A DNA stretch of 64,000 bases from SSF14 sp037045585. GTDB taxonomy: Bacteria; Actinomycetota; Acidimicrobiia; Acidimicrobiales; Microtrichaceae. The DNA lies in contig JBAOIR010000078.1 in the NCBI GenBank assembly GCA_037045585.1, forward strand, positions 1 to 64,000, read 5' to 3'. The notes below the pieces were generated by a model. That model was not told where the DNA came from. It ran no database searches and saw only the letters and a program-made list of their open reading frames with translations. The position numbers were made by a program, and so were the translations under genes. Positions 19,701 through 30,593 of this stretch are shown one piece after another (within the stretch, counting starts at the first letter, position 1; every line of letters begins with the position of its first letter).

Positions 19701-20897
19701 GTGGGGAATCGAGTGTTCGTCGTCGGGGTCGGCATGACCAAGTTCGAGAAGCCGGGCTCGAAGGACTGGGACTATCCCGACATGGCGAAGGAGGCGGGAA
19801 CCAAGGCACTCGCGGATGCCGGCATCGACTACGCGTTGGTCGAGCAAGCCGCCGTTGGGTACTGCTACGGCGACTCGACCGCCGGTCAGCGGGCGCTCTA
19901 CACGCTCGGCCTCTCGGGCATCCCGGCGATCAACGTCAACAACAACTGCTCGACGGGATCGTCCGCCCTGTACCTCGCCAAGAAGTACATCGAAGGTGGC
20001 CTCGCCGACTGTGCGCTCGCCCTGGGCTTCGAGAAGATGGAGAAGGGCTCGCTCGGCATCAAGTACACCGATCGCACCACGCCGCTCGACAAGCACTTCG
20101 AGGACATGGTGGGCCGGCGTGAGTATGCCCCCGCCGCTCCGCCGGCTCCTCAGATGTTCGGCAACGCCGGTCGCGAGTACATGGAGAAGTACGGCGTGAA
20201 GGCTGAGTCGTTTGCTCGCATCGGCGAGAAGAACCACCGCCATTCGGTGAACAACCCGTACTCGCAGTTCCGTGACGAGTACTCCCTCGAGGACATCTTG
20301 AACGCGCCGATGGTCTACGACCCGCTGACGAAGCTGCAGTGCTGCCCGACGTCGGACGGCGCCGGTGCTGCGATCCTGGCGTCGGAGCGGTTCGTGCGCG
20401 AGCACGGCCTCGAAGCCCACGCCGTCGAGATCGTCGGCATGGCGATGACCACCGATTTCGAGTCCACGTTCTCGGGCTCCGACATGAAGCTGGTCGGGTT
20501 CGACATGACCAAGGCTGCGGCGCAGCAGGTCTACGAGGAGTCGGGGTTCGGTCCCGAGGACGTCGATGTCGTCGAGCTCCACGACTGCTTCAGCGCCAAC
20601 GAGCTCATCACCTACGAAGGTCTGGGTCTCTGCGCCGAGGGCAAGGCCGGTGAGCTGATCGACTCGGGCGCCGTCACCTACGGCGGTGACGTCGTGGTGA
20701 ACCCGTCGGGCGGCCTCATCTCCAAGGGCCATCCGCTCGGAGCGACCGGTCTGGCGCAGTGCGCCGAGCTCAACTGGCAACTCCGTGACGAGGCCGAGAA
20801 GCGTCAGGTCGACGGCGCCAAGGTGGCGCTGCAGCACAACCTCGGGCTCGGAGGCGCTGCCGTGGTGACGATGTACGCGAAAGCCGGCTTGTCGTGA
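19701..20897 (+). CDS. SCPx/lipid-transfer-type thiolase-like protein
   Basis: A thiolase-superfamily protein (398 residues, GTG start) of the sterol-carrier-protein-x branch, common in actinobacteria that break down lipids and steroids. Features are the N-terminal VFVVGVGMTKFEKPGS, the nucleophile-loop INVNNNCSTGSSALYLA, CCPTSDGAGAAILAS, DVVELHDCFSANELI and GGLISKGHPLGATGLAQ with the catalytic histidine. These correspond to the conserved Cys, His-Asp-Cys and GHPxGxTG boxes. It probably cleaves or condenses acyl-CoA chains in the cytoplasm; the substrate is not predictable. The GTG of the next gene overlaps its stop, so the two form an operon. Confidence 0.88.
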   Translation: MGNRVFVVGVGMTKFEKPGSKDWDYPDMAKEAGTKALADAGIDYALVEQAAVGYCYGDSTAGQRALYTLGLSGIPAINVNNNCSTGSSALYLAKKYIEGGLADCALALGFEKMEKGSLGIKYTDRTTPLDKHFEDMVGRREYAPAAPPAPQMFGNAGREYMEKYGVKAESFARIGEKNHRHSVNNPYSQFRDEYSLEDILNAPMVYDPLTKLQCCPTSDGAGAAILASERFVREHGLEAHAVEIVGMAMTTDFESTFSGSDMKLVGFDMTKAAAQQVYEESGFGPEDVDVVELHDCFSANELITYEGLGLCAEGKAGELIDSGAVTYGGDVVVNPSGGLISKGHPLGATGLAQCAELNWQLRDEAEKRQVDGAKVALQHNLGLGGAAVVTMYAKAGLS

Positions 20898-22114
20898 CCA
20901 GCGTGGTGTTCGAGGCCGACGTCCTCGACGACCTGGTGGGGGAGATGCTCCCCGACGCGATCGACCTGCGCCGCGAGATCCACCGCCATCCCGAGCTGGG
21001 CCTCGACAACCCCGACACCCAGCGCCGCATCCTCGACGCCATCTCCGGCCTCGGGCTCGACATCCACACCGGTGAGGGGCTCACGTCGATCGTGGCCGAC
21101 CTCGTCGGAGCGCATCCCGGGCCGACCATCCTCCTCCGCGCCGACACCGACGCGCTCCCGATGGTCGAGGAGTCGGGTGAGCCGTTCTCGTCGACCGTGC
21201 AGGGCCGTGCGCACGCATGCGGGCACGACGCCCACGTCGCCATGCTCGTGGGTGCGGCGCGCATCCTGTCCGAGCACCGTGACGAGCTGGCCGGGCGCGT
21301 GCGCTTCATCTTCCAGCCCGGTGAGGAGGGCGACGGCGGAGCCCGCTTCATGATCGACCAGGGCGTGACCGACGGCGTCGACGCTGCGTTCGCGCTCCAC
21401 GTGAGCCCCAACATCCCCGTCGGCTTCGTCGCCTGCCGGCCCGGTCCGATCATGGCGTCGACCGACGACTTCGTCGTGAAGGTCAAGGGCAAGGGCGGCC
21501 ATGCCTCGACGCCCCACTTCGGCAACGACCCGATCCCCGTGGCGTGCGAGATGGTCGGCGCGATCCAGACCATGGTCACGCGTCGCATCGACGCCTTCAA
21601 TCCCGCGGTGGTGACCGTGGGCAAGATCTCGGCCGGTTCGACATTCAACGTGATCCCGGAGACGGCCGAGCTGCTCGGCACGATCCGGACGGTGAGTGAC
21701 TGGACCCGGATGTCGGTGACCGCCGGCTTCGAGCGTGTCGTCCGCAACATCGCCGCCGCTCACGAGTGCGAGGTCGAGCTGACCATGACCCCTGGCTACG
21801 CCGTGGTCCGCAACGACGTGTCGTTCGTCGAGTTCGCCAAGCACACCGCGGAGGAGGTGCTCGGGGCCGACAAGTACTTCGAGCTCCCGTCTCCGATCAT
21901 GGGGGCCGAGGACTTCGGCTACATCCTCGAGAAGGTGCCGGGGGCCATGGCCTTCCTCGGGGTCTGCCCGAGCGACATCGAGAACTCGCTGCAGGCGCCG
22001 AGCTGCCACTCCAACCTGATGCGGATCAACGAGGACGCGATGGCACATGGCATCGCGATGCACGTCGGGATCGCTACCCGCTACCTCGCCCTGCACGCCG
22101 GCGACCCGGCCTGA
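20894..22114 (+). CDS. M20D-family metal-dependent amidohydrolase
   Basis: A 406-residue peptidase M20/amidohydrolase of the hippurate or IAA-amino acid hydrolase type, removing an acyl group from an amide bond with two metal ions. Landmarks are RREIHRHPELG, LLRADTDALPM (first metal region), HACGHDAHVAML with the metal-binding Cys/His, FQPGEEGDGGARFMI with the catalytic glutamate, the bridging dimerisation domain from about residue 190, and MGAEDFGYILEKVPGA plus CHSNLMRINEDAM near the end. The start overlaps the thiolase-like gene by 4 bp. It converges on the Lrp-type regulator, 5 bp away. Confidence 0.9.
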   Translation: MTSVVFEADVLDDLVGEMLPDAIDLRREIHRHPELGLDNPDTQRRILDAISGLGLDIHTGEGLTSIVADLVGAHPGPTILLRADTDALPMVEESGEPFSSTVQGRAHACGHDAHVAMLVGAARILSEHRDELAGRVRFIFQPGEEGDGGARFMIDQGVTDGVDAAFALHVSPNIPVGFVACRPGPIMASTDDFVVKVKGKGGHASTPHFGNDPIPVACEMVGAIQTMVTRRIDAFNPAVVTVGKISAGSTFNVIPETAELLGTIRTVSDWTRMSVTAGFERVVRNIAAAHECEVELTMTPGYAVVRNDVSFVEFAKHTAEEVLGADKYFELPSPIMGAEDFGYILEKVPGAMAFLGVCPSDIENSLQAPSCHSNLMRINEDAMAHGIAMHVGIATRYLALHAGDPA

Positions 22115-22119
22115 CCGGT

Positions 22120-22578
22120 TCAGTTGGCTCGCGCTGCGGCGAGATCGATCTCGGTCATGAGGATGCGGGTATTCGACTCCGAGACCCAACCATCGTGCTT
22201 CCATCCGCGGAGTAGGCGGTCGAGCGCCGCCACGTCGGCGCACGAGAGGACGAGCTGGTAGTCGAACGGACCCGTCACATGGAAGGCGGCCTGCACCTCG
22301 GTGCTGTGTGAGATCCACCGCTCGAACTCGTCGGGGTGGGTGCCGGCGCTGAGTCGGAGATCGACGATGGCGCGCAGGCCGATGCCGAGGGCAGCGGGAT
22401 CGACGACCGTGGTGAACCGGGTGATCACCCCTGCATCCGTCAGGCGTCGGACCCGGTCCGCCGTGGCGGTTGCGCCGAGCCCGACGCGTTCCCCGAGCTC
22501 GCGCCAGCTGATTCGTCCGTCGATTCGGAGTTCGTCGAGGATTGCTCGGTCAAGATCATCAATCGCCGCTGTTTCCAC
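22120..22578 (-). CDS. Lrp/AsnC-family transcriptional regulator
   Basis: A feast/famine regulator (152 residues, GTG start). The N-terminal winged helix-turn-helix spans residues 8-60 (LDRAILDELRIDGRISWREL, ERVGLGATATADRVRRL), and the RAM ligand-binding domain follows from about residue 70 (IVDLRLSAGTHPDEFERW, VTGPFDYQLVLSCADVAALD). Such proteins sense amino acids and form octamers. It is divergent from the LysE-type exporter with 67 bp between starts, the usual arrangement for an exporter and its regulator, so control of that gene is the natural guess. Confidence 0.92.
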   Translation of the reverse strand: METAAIDDLDRAILDELRIDGRISWRELGERVGLGATATADRVRRLTDAGVITRFTTVVDPAALGIGLRAIVDLRLSAGTHPDEFERWISHSTEVQAAFHVTGPFDYQLVLSCADVAALDRLLRGWKHDGWVSESNTRILMTEIDLAAARAN

Positions 22579-22645
22579 GCCTGAAGCCTACCTGTGCACC
22601 CGAAGAACCCCGAACCTCCGGCCCGAGATCTGGCACGCTCACCTC

Positions 22646-23277
22646 ATGCACAGCTTCTGGTTGGGACTCGCCTCGGGCATCCCCTTGATGATCGCCGTCG
22701 GACCGATCGCCGTGCTCCTCGTGGAGCTCGGCATCGAACGTGGGGTGGCCCGGGCGTGGCCCGCGGCGATCGGTGTCGCGTCCGCCGACCTCACGTTTGC
22801 CACGCTCGCAGCGTTCTCGGGTGCAGCGCTGTCGCGGGCGCTCAGCCGTACACGACAGTGATGCGGTTCGTCGCCGCCGCACTGCTCGTCACACTTGCCG
22901 CGGTCATGTTCCGCAAGGCCGTGACGGAGATCAGCCGGTACCGGTCGGGACCCGACGAGTTCGCGGGACGGGGAGCCGCGGGCCCGACGGCACACGGTCG
23001 CCCCCTGCGTCTGGCCGGCCGAATGATGGCGCTCACCATCATGAACCCGCTGACCATCGTCGCCTTCACGTCCCTCGTGGTGGCCACTGGTGATCGTGCC
23101 TCCAACGTCGGTTGGCCGCTCGGCATCATGTCGGCGTCGCTCGTCGTGCACGTGGGGCTCGTGACCCTGGGTTCGACACTTCGGCGCGCCTTGCCTCCCC
23201 TTGGGCCGTCCTGGTTCCGAGTCGCCGGATCGTTCCTGATCGTCGGGCTCGCCACCAACCTCGTCGTGAGCCACTGA
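22646..23277 (+). CDS. LysE-family amino acid exporter (one frameshift)
   Basis: A six-helix inner-membrane exporter of the LysE/RhtB family (about 210 residues after correction). From the ATG at 22646: FWLGLASGIPLMIAVGPIAV, with the family GPI motif, then ASADLTFATLAAFSGAAL. After a lost base near 22846 in the AGCCGTAC stretch the protein continues MRFVAAALLVTLAAVMFRKA, MALTIMNPLTIVAFTSLVV (the conserved NP loop) and VAGSFLIVGLATNLVV. It exports a basic or neutral amino acid down the proton gradient; the actual substrate is unknown. Confidence 0.85.
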
Positions 23278-23360
23278 CGGCCGGCGCCCCAACGTTTCAC
23301 CAACCCTGAGGCGCTAACTTCGGCTCCGGCGTGGAAACGCCTGGACCGAGGGGGAGACGC

Positions 23361-25352
<1,992 letters not shown>

Positions 25353-25378
25353 TCCCGAGGACCGGTAGTCTCCACCAC

Positions 25379-25861
25379 GTGTACCCCTACAACTGGGAGT
25401 GGCGCGATGGGCCCGTCGAGCCCGGCCCCACCGTCATCTTCGACCTCGACGGCGTGCTCTCGGACGCGTCGACGCGACAGCACTACATCGAGTACCCGTA
25501 CCCCGACTGGGAGGCGTTCTTCCACGCGTGTGGTGACGACGATCTGATCAGCGAGGTGGCCGCCCTGCTCGGTGTCATCGACGCCGACCACCGGATCGTG
25601 ATGCTGACGGCGCGACCGATGCGAGTCCAGCCGCAGACCCTGGGATGGTTGGAGCGCTACGGCCTGCGCTGGGATGTGCTCATCATGCGGGAGTTCGGCG
25701 ACTACATGGTCGCGCCGGCGTTCAAGCACCGGTCGGTGAACGAGCTGCGGGCCGCCGGCTTCGACCTCCGTCTCGCCTTCGAGGACGACCCCCGCAACGT
25801 GCACATGTTCCACACGCAGGACGTGCCGTGCGTCTACATCCACTCCGGCTATTACGAGTAG
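25379..25861 (+). CDS. HAD-superfamily phosphatase-like protein
   Basis: A small HAD-fold protein (160 residues, GTG start 26 bp after acs). Motif I is VIFDLDGVLSDAS (residues 18-30) with the nucleophilic and acid/base aspartates, motif II the threonine in IVMLTARPMR and motif IV RLAFEDDPRNVHMF. The spacing and lack of a large cap resemble the polynucleotide kinase 3'-phosphatase or acid phosphatase-like HAD group. Aromatic-rich insertions (YIEYPYPDWEAFFH) lie where the substrate enters. The substrate is unknown; the closeness to acs suggests only shared transcription. Confidence 0.8.
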   Translation: MYPYNWEWRDGPVEPGPTVIFDLDGVLSDASTRQHYIEYPYPDWEAFFHACGDDDLISEVAALLGVIDADHRIVMLTARPMRVQPQTLGWLERYGLRWDVLIMREFGDYMVAPAFKHRSVNELRAAGFDLRLAFEDDPRNVHMFHTQDVPCVYIHSGYYE

Positions 25862-25974
25862 GCCCGGCACGACGAGGTGTGAGGTCTGAGTGAAGTCACA
25901 GACCCTCGGGATGCAACGGGGTCGCTCCGTGGTTAGGTGAGGTGACCCAAACTCCCGACCCTGAGAAGGCAACC

Positions 25975-26817
25975 ATGCTGAACAACGCGAAGACCGCCGC
26001 TCTGTTGGCCGGACTCGGCGGGCTCATCATGGCGATTGGCGCGATCGCCGGTGGGACCAGCGGTCTCACGATCGGCCTGGTCGTCGCCCTGGTCACCGTC
26101 GGCGGCTCGTACTGGTTCAGCGACAAGCTCGCCATCACGGCGGCCCGGGCCCAGGAAGTGTCCGAGCAGGAGTACCCCCAGTACTTCGCCACGGTCCGCG
26201 ACCTGGCCCAGCGGGCCAACATCCCGATGCCCCGCCTGTACGTGGCGCCGAATCCCCAGCCGAACGCGTTCGCCACTGGGCGTAACCCCGAGCACGCCGC
26301 GGTGTGCGTCAACGAGGGACTCATGCAGTACCTGACCTGGGAGGAGATCTCCGGGGTGCTCGCACACGAGATCTCCCACGTCCGCAACCGCGACATCCTC
26401 ACGAGCTCGGTCGCCGCTGCCATCGCGATGGGCATCACGTTCGCGGCCCGCATGGCGATGTGGGGCGCAATGTTCGGTGGCGGCCGCAACGAGCGTGACG
26501 GCGGCGGAATCGCCGACCTGCTCATGATCTTCCTGGCGCCCGTCGCCGCGACGGTGATCCAGCTCGCTGTCAGCCGTAGCCGTGAGTACGAGGCCGACGC
26601 GTCGGCCGCCCGTCTGCTCGGGACGGGTGAGCCGCTGGCTCGAGCGCTCGAGAAGCTCGAGATGGGTGCTCAGCGCATCCCGGTGCAGGTCAACCAGGCG
26701 CAGGCGCAGGCCTACATCGTGAACCCGCTTCGCAGCGGAGCGTTCGCCAAGATGTTCTCGACGCACCCGGGCACGGCCGACCGCATCAGCCGGTTGCGTG
26801 GGGGCGACTGGAAGTAG
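25975..26817 (+). CDS. htpX: M48-family membrane zinc protease, HtpX-like
   Basis: A membrane-bound zinc endopeptidase (280 residues) that degrades damaged membrane proteins with its active site facing the cytoplasm. Two N-terminal helices (residues 5-30 and 33-52) precede the catalytic domain. The zinc motif is VLAHEISHVRNRD (HEISH at 131-135), and the third ligand glutamate is in SREYEADASAARL. Two further hydrophobic segments lie between them. The ATG at 25975 has GAGAAGG five bases upstream and is preferred over the GTG at 25942. The end overlaps the convergent aminotransferase gene by 32 bp. Confidence 0.9.
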   Translation: MLNNAKTAALLAGLGGLIMAIGAIAGGTSGLTIGLVVALVTVGGSYWFSDKLAITAARAQEVSEQEYPQYFATVRDLAQRANIPMPRLYVAPNPQPNAFATGRNPEHAAVCVNEGLMQYLTWEEISGVLAHEISHVRNRDILTSSVAAAIAMGITFAARMAMWGAMFGGGRNERDGGGIADLLMIFLAPVAATVIQLAVSRSREYEADASAARLLGTGEPLARALEKLEMGAQRIPVQVNQAQAQAYIVNPLRSGAFAKMFSTHPGTADRISRLRGGDWK

Positions 26818-27949
26818 CCCTCGATTCGGCGATCGACTCGGCGAGGGTCGTGGCGACGCGGTCGACGTCGCTGAGGCTCAGTTGCGTGTGCAGCGGCAGG
26901 CTGAGAACGTGGTCTGCGAGTCGTTCCGCGGCCTTCACCCCCGACGGTCCGATGGCCGCATGCGTTGCGAACCAGGTGTAGCGGTGGAGCGGCGTGAAGT
27001 GGACGTGCGTGATTACCCCCGTGGCGCGCATCGATGCGACGACGTGGTCCCGGCGGACACCGTCGGGCAGCGTCACGACCATGAGGTGGTCGGCCGAACC
27101 GGGGTGGGGGTGGTCGGGAACGATGTCGACACCGTCGACCGTCGCCAGCGAGGCCCGATAACGCTCGGCGAGACCCCGTCGCGTCGACTGGATCTCGTCG
27201 AATCGTGCCAGCTGAGATCGCGCCAGTGCGGCGAGCACGTCGGGGAGGTTCGCCTTTCGGCCGAGCTCCACGATGTCGTAGCGATCCGGACCGTTCGGGT
27301 CGTACCGCCGCCAGGCGTCATCGGTCATTCCGTGTGAGCGCTGGGCGCGGGCGTACGCCGCGAGCCGGACATCGTCGGTGACGAGCGCCCCGCCTTCGGC
27401 AGAGGTCAGGTTCTTCGTGGCGTAGAAGGAGAAGCAGGCGCCGACCGTCGAACGGCCCGCCATCGCTCCGCGGTGATCGTGTGCGCCGAGGGCATGGGCG
27501 GCGTCCTCGATGACCGGGACGCCCGCTGCGGCGCAGGCGTCCAGGACGCGACGGTCGACCGGGACACCCCCGAAGTGCACGACGACGACTGCGTCGAGAT
27601 CGGGCAGTGCTTCTTCCAGCGACACGGGGTCGACGTTCAAGGTCGTCGGGTCAACGTCCAACAAGACGGGAACCGCTCCCAACTGGGCCGCCGGTTGGGC
27701 GGTCGCTGCGAACGTCCAGGTCGGAACCCCGACCCGTGCCCCCGGCCGGAGGCGGAGGCTGGCGGTGGCGATGTCGAGTGCTGCGGTGCACGACGACAAC
27801 GCGACTGCGTGCCCCGCCCCGCAGAATGCAGCCAATTCGTCCTCGAGCTGCGCGCATTCGTCGCCGGTCGAGAGCCATCCGCTCCGCAGGGCGCGCAGCA
27901 CCGCCGCCTCGTCGGCCGCACTCACCTCAGGCGCGGCGAATCGGATCAT
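26786..27949 (-). CDS. DegT/DnrJ/EryC1/StrS-family aminotransferase
   Basis: A PLP-dependent sugar aminotransferase type protein (387 residues) that typically transfers an amino group from glutamate to a keto-sugar nucleotide. It begins FAAPEVSAADEAAVLRAL and SGWLSTGDECAQLE, has AVALSSCTAALDIA around the phosphate-binding loop, VIEDAAHALGA (PLP-ring aspartate) and CFSFYATKNLTSAEGGALV with the Schiff-base lysine in TKN. The C-terminal HVHFTPLHRYTWF is the usual substrate-gate segment. GGAG precedes the ATG at 27949. It follows yajQ on the same strand by 32 bp. It could feed amino sugars into surface glycans, perhaps those of the cluster at the window start. Confidence 0.9.
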   Translation of the reverse strand: MIRFAAPEVSAADEAAVLRALRSGWLSTGDECAQLEDELAAFCGAGHAVALSSCTAALDIATASLRLRPGARVGVPTWTFAATAQPAAQLGAVPVLLDVDPTTLNVDPVSLEEALPDLDAVVVVHFGGVPVDRRVLDACAAAGVPVIEDAAHALGAHDHRGAMAGRSTVGACFSFYATKNLTSAEGGALVTDDVRLAAYARAQRSHGMTDDAWRRYDPNGPDRYDIVELGRKANLPDVLAALARSQLARFDEIQSTRRGLAERYRASLATVDGVDIVPDHPHPGSADHLMVVTLPDGVRRDHVVASMRATGVITHVHFTPLHRYTWFATHAAIGPSGVKAAERLADHVLSLPLHTQLSLSDVDRVATTLAESIAESRATSSRPHATG

Positions 27950-27981
27950 GGGGTCTCCAGGTGACGACAGGACGGATCCCG

Positions 27982-28470
27982 TCAGTCCCGGAAGTTGCCG
28001 AACTGGAGGGGGATCCCGAAGTCGTGCTCCTTGCACGCCTGGATCACCGCCTGCAGGTCGTCGCGCTTCTTCGCGATCACGCGGACCTCTTCGCCTTGGG
28101 TCTGTGACTGGATGCCCTTGAGGCCGAGCGCCTTGATGAACTTGTTGAGCTCGGTGGCCTTCTCGCGGTTGATGCCCGCGACGAGGTTCGCGACCTGCCG
28201 GACGGTGCCACCCGCGGCGTCCTCGACGGTGCCGTAGTCGAGCGCCTTCATCGAGATCTTGCGCTTGGCGAGCTTCTCCTCGAGCACCTGGCGGACGGCG
28301 TCGAGGCGGTCCTGGCTCACCGAACGCATGGTGATCTCCTTGGGACCGAGCTCGATGGAGGAGTTGGTGTCCTTGAAGTCGAACCGGTTGGCGAGCTCGC
28401 GCGAGGCCTGGTCGACGGCATTGCGCATCTCCTGCTCGTCCACCTCGGAACTGATGTCGAAGCTGGGCAC
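27982..28470 (-). CDS. yajQ: YajQ-family nucleotide-binding protein
   Basis: A 162-residue UPF0234 protein. Members bind nucleotides, and the Xanthomonas homologue binds cyclic di-GMP and affects transcription; the role here is unknown. The sequence is complete and typical: PSFDISSEVDEQEMRNAV at the N terminus, NRFDFKDTNSSIELG, EITMRSVSQDRLDAV, KRKISMKALDYG and IQSQTQGEEVRVIAKKRDDL. The GTG start at 28470 has AGGAG five bases upstream. It heads a likely two-gene unit with the aminotransferase and is divergent from tRNA-Tyr. Confidence 0.94.
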   Translation of the reverse strand: MPSFDISSEVDEQEMRNAVDQASRELANRFDFKDTNSSIELGPKEITMRSVSQDRLDAVRQVLEEKLAKRKISMKALDYGTVEDAAGGTVRQVANLVAGINREKATELNKFIKALGLKGIQSQTQGEEVRVIAKKRDDLQAVIQACKEHDFGIPLQFGNFRD

Positions 28471-28541
28471 GGGTACTCCTCGTGGTGGTGATCGTCGGTC
28501 GGCCGTGACCTCGGCCGATCTCGGCGCACCACGCTATCGAC

Positions 28542-28571
28542 TTCTCCACCCGCCCAACAGGGCGCTAACGT
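28542..28571 (+). promoter_or_regulatory. Possible promoter of tRNA-Tyr
   Basis: TTCTCC (28542-28547), an 18-bp spacer and TAACGT (28566-28571) lie so that transcription would start a few bases before the tRNA. The -10 fits the TANNNT pattern seen at the other promoters of this window; the -35 is weak. Confidence 0.4.
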
Positions 28572-28584
28572 GTCCGACGTTCCA

Positions 28585-28667
28585 GGGTCGGTGCCCGAGT
28601 GGCCAAAGGGAACTGGCTGTAAACCAGTCGGCGTAAGCCTACGGAGGTTCAAATCCTTCTCGGCCCA
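28585..28667 (+). tRNA. tRNA-Tyr (anticodon GTA)
   Basis: A class II tRNA with a long variable arm. Acceptor strands GGGTCGG and TCGGCCC pair with two G-U wobbles. The anticodon arm ACTGG-CTGTAAA-CCAGT displays GTA in the loop, and the T arm contains GGTTCAAATCC. The discriminator is A and CCA is not encoded. A strong hairpin terminator follows 13 bp later. Confidence 0.96.
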
Positions 28668-28680
28668 CAGTGAGCACGCG

Positions 28681-28708
28681 AACACCCCGCACCTCGGTGC
28701 GGGGTGTT
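28681..28708 (+). terminator. Hairpin terminator after tRNA-Tyr
   Basis: AACACCCCGCAC and GTGCGGGGTGTT form a perfect 12-bp stem with a CTCG loop, followed by CCGGTTTT. It closes the tRNA-Tyr unit and shows that the deacylase gene downstream starts after it, at the ATG 28751. Confidence 0.85.
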
Positions 28709-28750
28709 CCGGTTTTCGTGTCACCCGTTGCGCCGCGAGACTGCACGGCC

Positions 28751-29242
28751 ATGACGTTCGATCCCACCTCGCTCCCCCCGTCAGCCCTCCGGGTGTCCGG
28801 CATCCTCGAATCGCTCGGTCACAGCGGCGAGGTCACGATGCTCGCCGATTCGGCACGTACGGCAGCCGAGGCGGCTGCGGCGCTGGGTTGCTCGGTCGCG
28901 GAGATCGCCAAGTCGATCGTGTTCCGGCGGCGGAGCGACGACGCTGCGGTGGTCGTGATCACCAGCGGCGACAACCGGGTGGACGGCACGAAGGTCGCCG
29001 CGCTCGCCGGAGAGGTCGGGAAGGCCGACGCCGACTTCGTGCGGGAGGCGACGGGTTATGCGATCGGCGGCGTGAGCCCGGTGGGCCACCCCGAGGCGAC
29101 CGTGCTCCTGGTCGACCGCGATCTGTTCCGGTTCGAGACGATCTGGGCCGCTGCCGGCCACCCCCATGCGGTCTTCCCCCTGACGCCGGCCCAGTTGGTG
29201 GACTGGCTCGGCGTCGAGGCCGAGGACGTCCGCGTGGACTGA
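28751..29242 (+). CDS. YbaK/EbsC-family aminoacyl-tRNA deacylase
   Basis: A trans-editing deacylase domain protein (163 residues) that hydrolyses mischarged tRNA such as Cys- or Ala-tRNA(Pro). The YbaK fold is read from AAAALGCSVAEIAKSIVFRR with its catalytic-type lysine, VVVITSGDNRVDGTKVA, the loop REATGYAIGGVSPVGH (the GxxxPxGH signature) and the C-terminal TPAQLVDWLG. The ATG at 28751 lies downstream of the tRNA terminator; a longer in-frame start at 28670 would overlap that hairpin and is rejected. Which tRNA it edits is unknown. Confidence 0.9.
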   Translation: MTFDPTSLPPSALRVSGILESLGHSGEVTMLADSARTAAEAAAALGCSVAEIAKSIVFRRRSDDAAVVVITSGDNRVDGTKVAALAGEVGKADADFVREATGYAIGGVSPVGHPEATVLLVDRDLFRFETIWAAAGHPHAVFPLTPAQLVDWLGVEAEDVRVD

Positions 29243-29297
29243 ATCTGCCCAACCGGAAGGGCGGCGCGGCGCGAGAGGCCCCTGATACGTTCGGTCG

Positions 29298-30434
29298 ATG
29301 AACGCCGGTGAACTGTGCGACGAGCTCGAGCGCATCTACGACGGGGGCGATTACCCCGCCCTCACCGTCGGGCGGCCGTGGTCCAGCCACAACCCGACCC
29401 TCGTGGGTGAATTGGCCCGGCCGTCCGCGCTGCGGTGGTACCTGGTCCGGGAGCTCGAACGACTGGCTGAAGCCGGGGCCGACCTGTCGGTGTCGCCATC
29501 TCGCCCTCGGATCGCGCTCGACGACCCGGCGATGTTCGAGCGATCCGACGAATCGAACTGGGACCTCAAGCGCAAGAAGCTGTTCCTGTTCCCACCCGAG
29601 CGCATGGAGCTGTCGCTCAATCGGCTCTCGCACTACACGGGCACCGAGGCGGAGGACTTCCAGCGCTACGTGCTCTTCACCAACTACCACATGCATGTCG
29701 AGGCGTTTCTCGAGCTCTACCCCGATTGCATCAAGCCGAGTCGAGCCAACGTGCAGATGCCGGCGTTCCACCATGTGCTCGACGGCCACACCGGGGTCAC
29801 GCTCGTGAACATCGGGGTGGGCCCGTCGAACGCCAAGACCATCACCGACCACGTCGCCGTGCTCCGCCCCGATCTCATGATGATGATCGGGCACTGCGGG
29901 GGATTGCGGAACCGTCAGGAGATCGGCGACTTCGTTCTGGCCACGACCTACCTGCGTGCCGACCAGGTGCTCGACGACGTGCTGCCACCGCATGTGCCGA
30001 TCGTCTCGAACTTCCAGCTGAACCAGCTGTTGTACGAGGAACTGGAACGTCGGGACATCCCGTTCCGCATGGGCACGGTCTTCACCACGTCGAATCGCAA
30101 CTGGGAGTTCAACCAGCGGTCGCCACTCGCGGAGATCTCGGCTTCGCGGGCCGTCGCCACCGACATGGAATCGGCGACGGTCGCGGCCAATGGGTTCCGG
30201 TATCGCATTCCGTCGTCCACCCTGCTCGTGGTGAGCGACAAGCCGTTGCACGGGCAACCGAAGCTCGAGGGCCCGGCTCGGGAGTTCTACGAGTCGTCGA
30301 AGCGTCAGCACGTCGAAGTAGCGCTCGCGGCGGTCGCCCACGTGCGGTCGATCTTCCCGAACGGTCTACCGAGTGCCGATCTCCGATCGAGCGACGAACC
30401 CCTCATGGGAGGCCCCGCCGATGGCGACGACTGA
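29298..30434 (+). CDS. amn: AMP nucleosidase
   Basis: Hydrolyses AMP to adenine and ribose 5-phosphate, part of purine salvage. The 378-residue protein contains the nucleoside-phosphorylase-like core: TLVNIGVGPSNAKTITDHVA (phosphate/ribose site), RPDLMMMIGHCGGLRN, the purine-binding stretch DFVLATTYLRADQV and the catalytic segment ATDMESATVAANGFRYRIP, then LLVVSDKPLHGQPK. It is about 100 residues shorter than E. coli Amn, whose extra N-terminal regulatory domain is partly missing. It stands alone, 55 bp after the deacylase gene. Confidence 0.92.
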   Translation: MNAGELCDELERIYDGGDYPALTVGRPWSSHNPTLVGELARPSALRWYLVRELERLAEAGADLSVSPSRPRIALDDPAMFERSDESNWDLKRKKLFLFPPERMELSLNRLSHYTGTEAEDFQRYVLFTNYHMHVEAFLELYPDCIKPSRANVQMPAFHHVLDGHTGVTLVNIGVGPSNAKTITDHVAVLRPDLMMMIGHCGGLRNRQEIGDFVLATTYLRADQVLDDVLPPHVPIVSNFQLNQLLYEELERRDIPFRMGTVFTTSNRNWEFNQRSPLAEISASRAVATDMESATVAANGFRYRIPSSTLLVVSDKPLHGQPKLEGPAREFYESSKRQHVEVALAAVAHVRSIFPNGLPSADLRSSDEPLMGGPADGDD

Positions 30435-30593
30435 GGTGACGGGGGTTGCGGGGGAGTTGCCTCAGCGTGGACAACTTCGTAACGCATCGGAAACAGCCAG
30501 GGGTTATAGTCCGCAAATCGTGCCGACCGATGCTCTCGTTCCTGCCACGTCCACCATCGTTCGGCCCCGGTCTCAGACACACCGCGTGCAGGT

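Noticed and set aside
28670..28750. Upstream start for the YbaK-type deacylase
   Set aside because: This extension would translate the tRNA-Tyr terminator hairpin and adds nothing typical of the family; the ATG at 28751 fits better.
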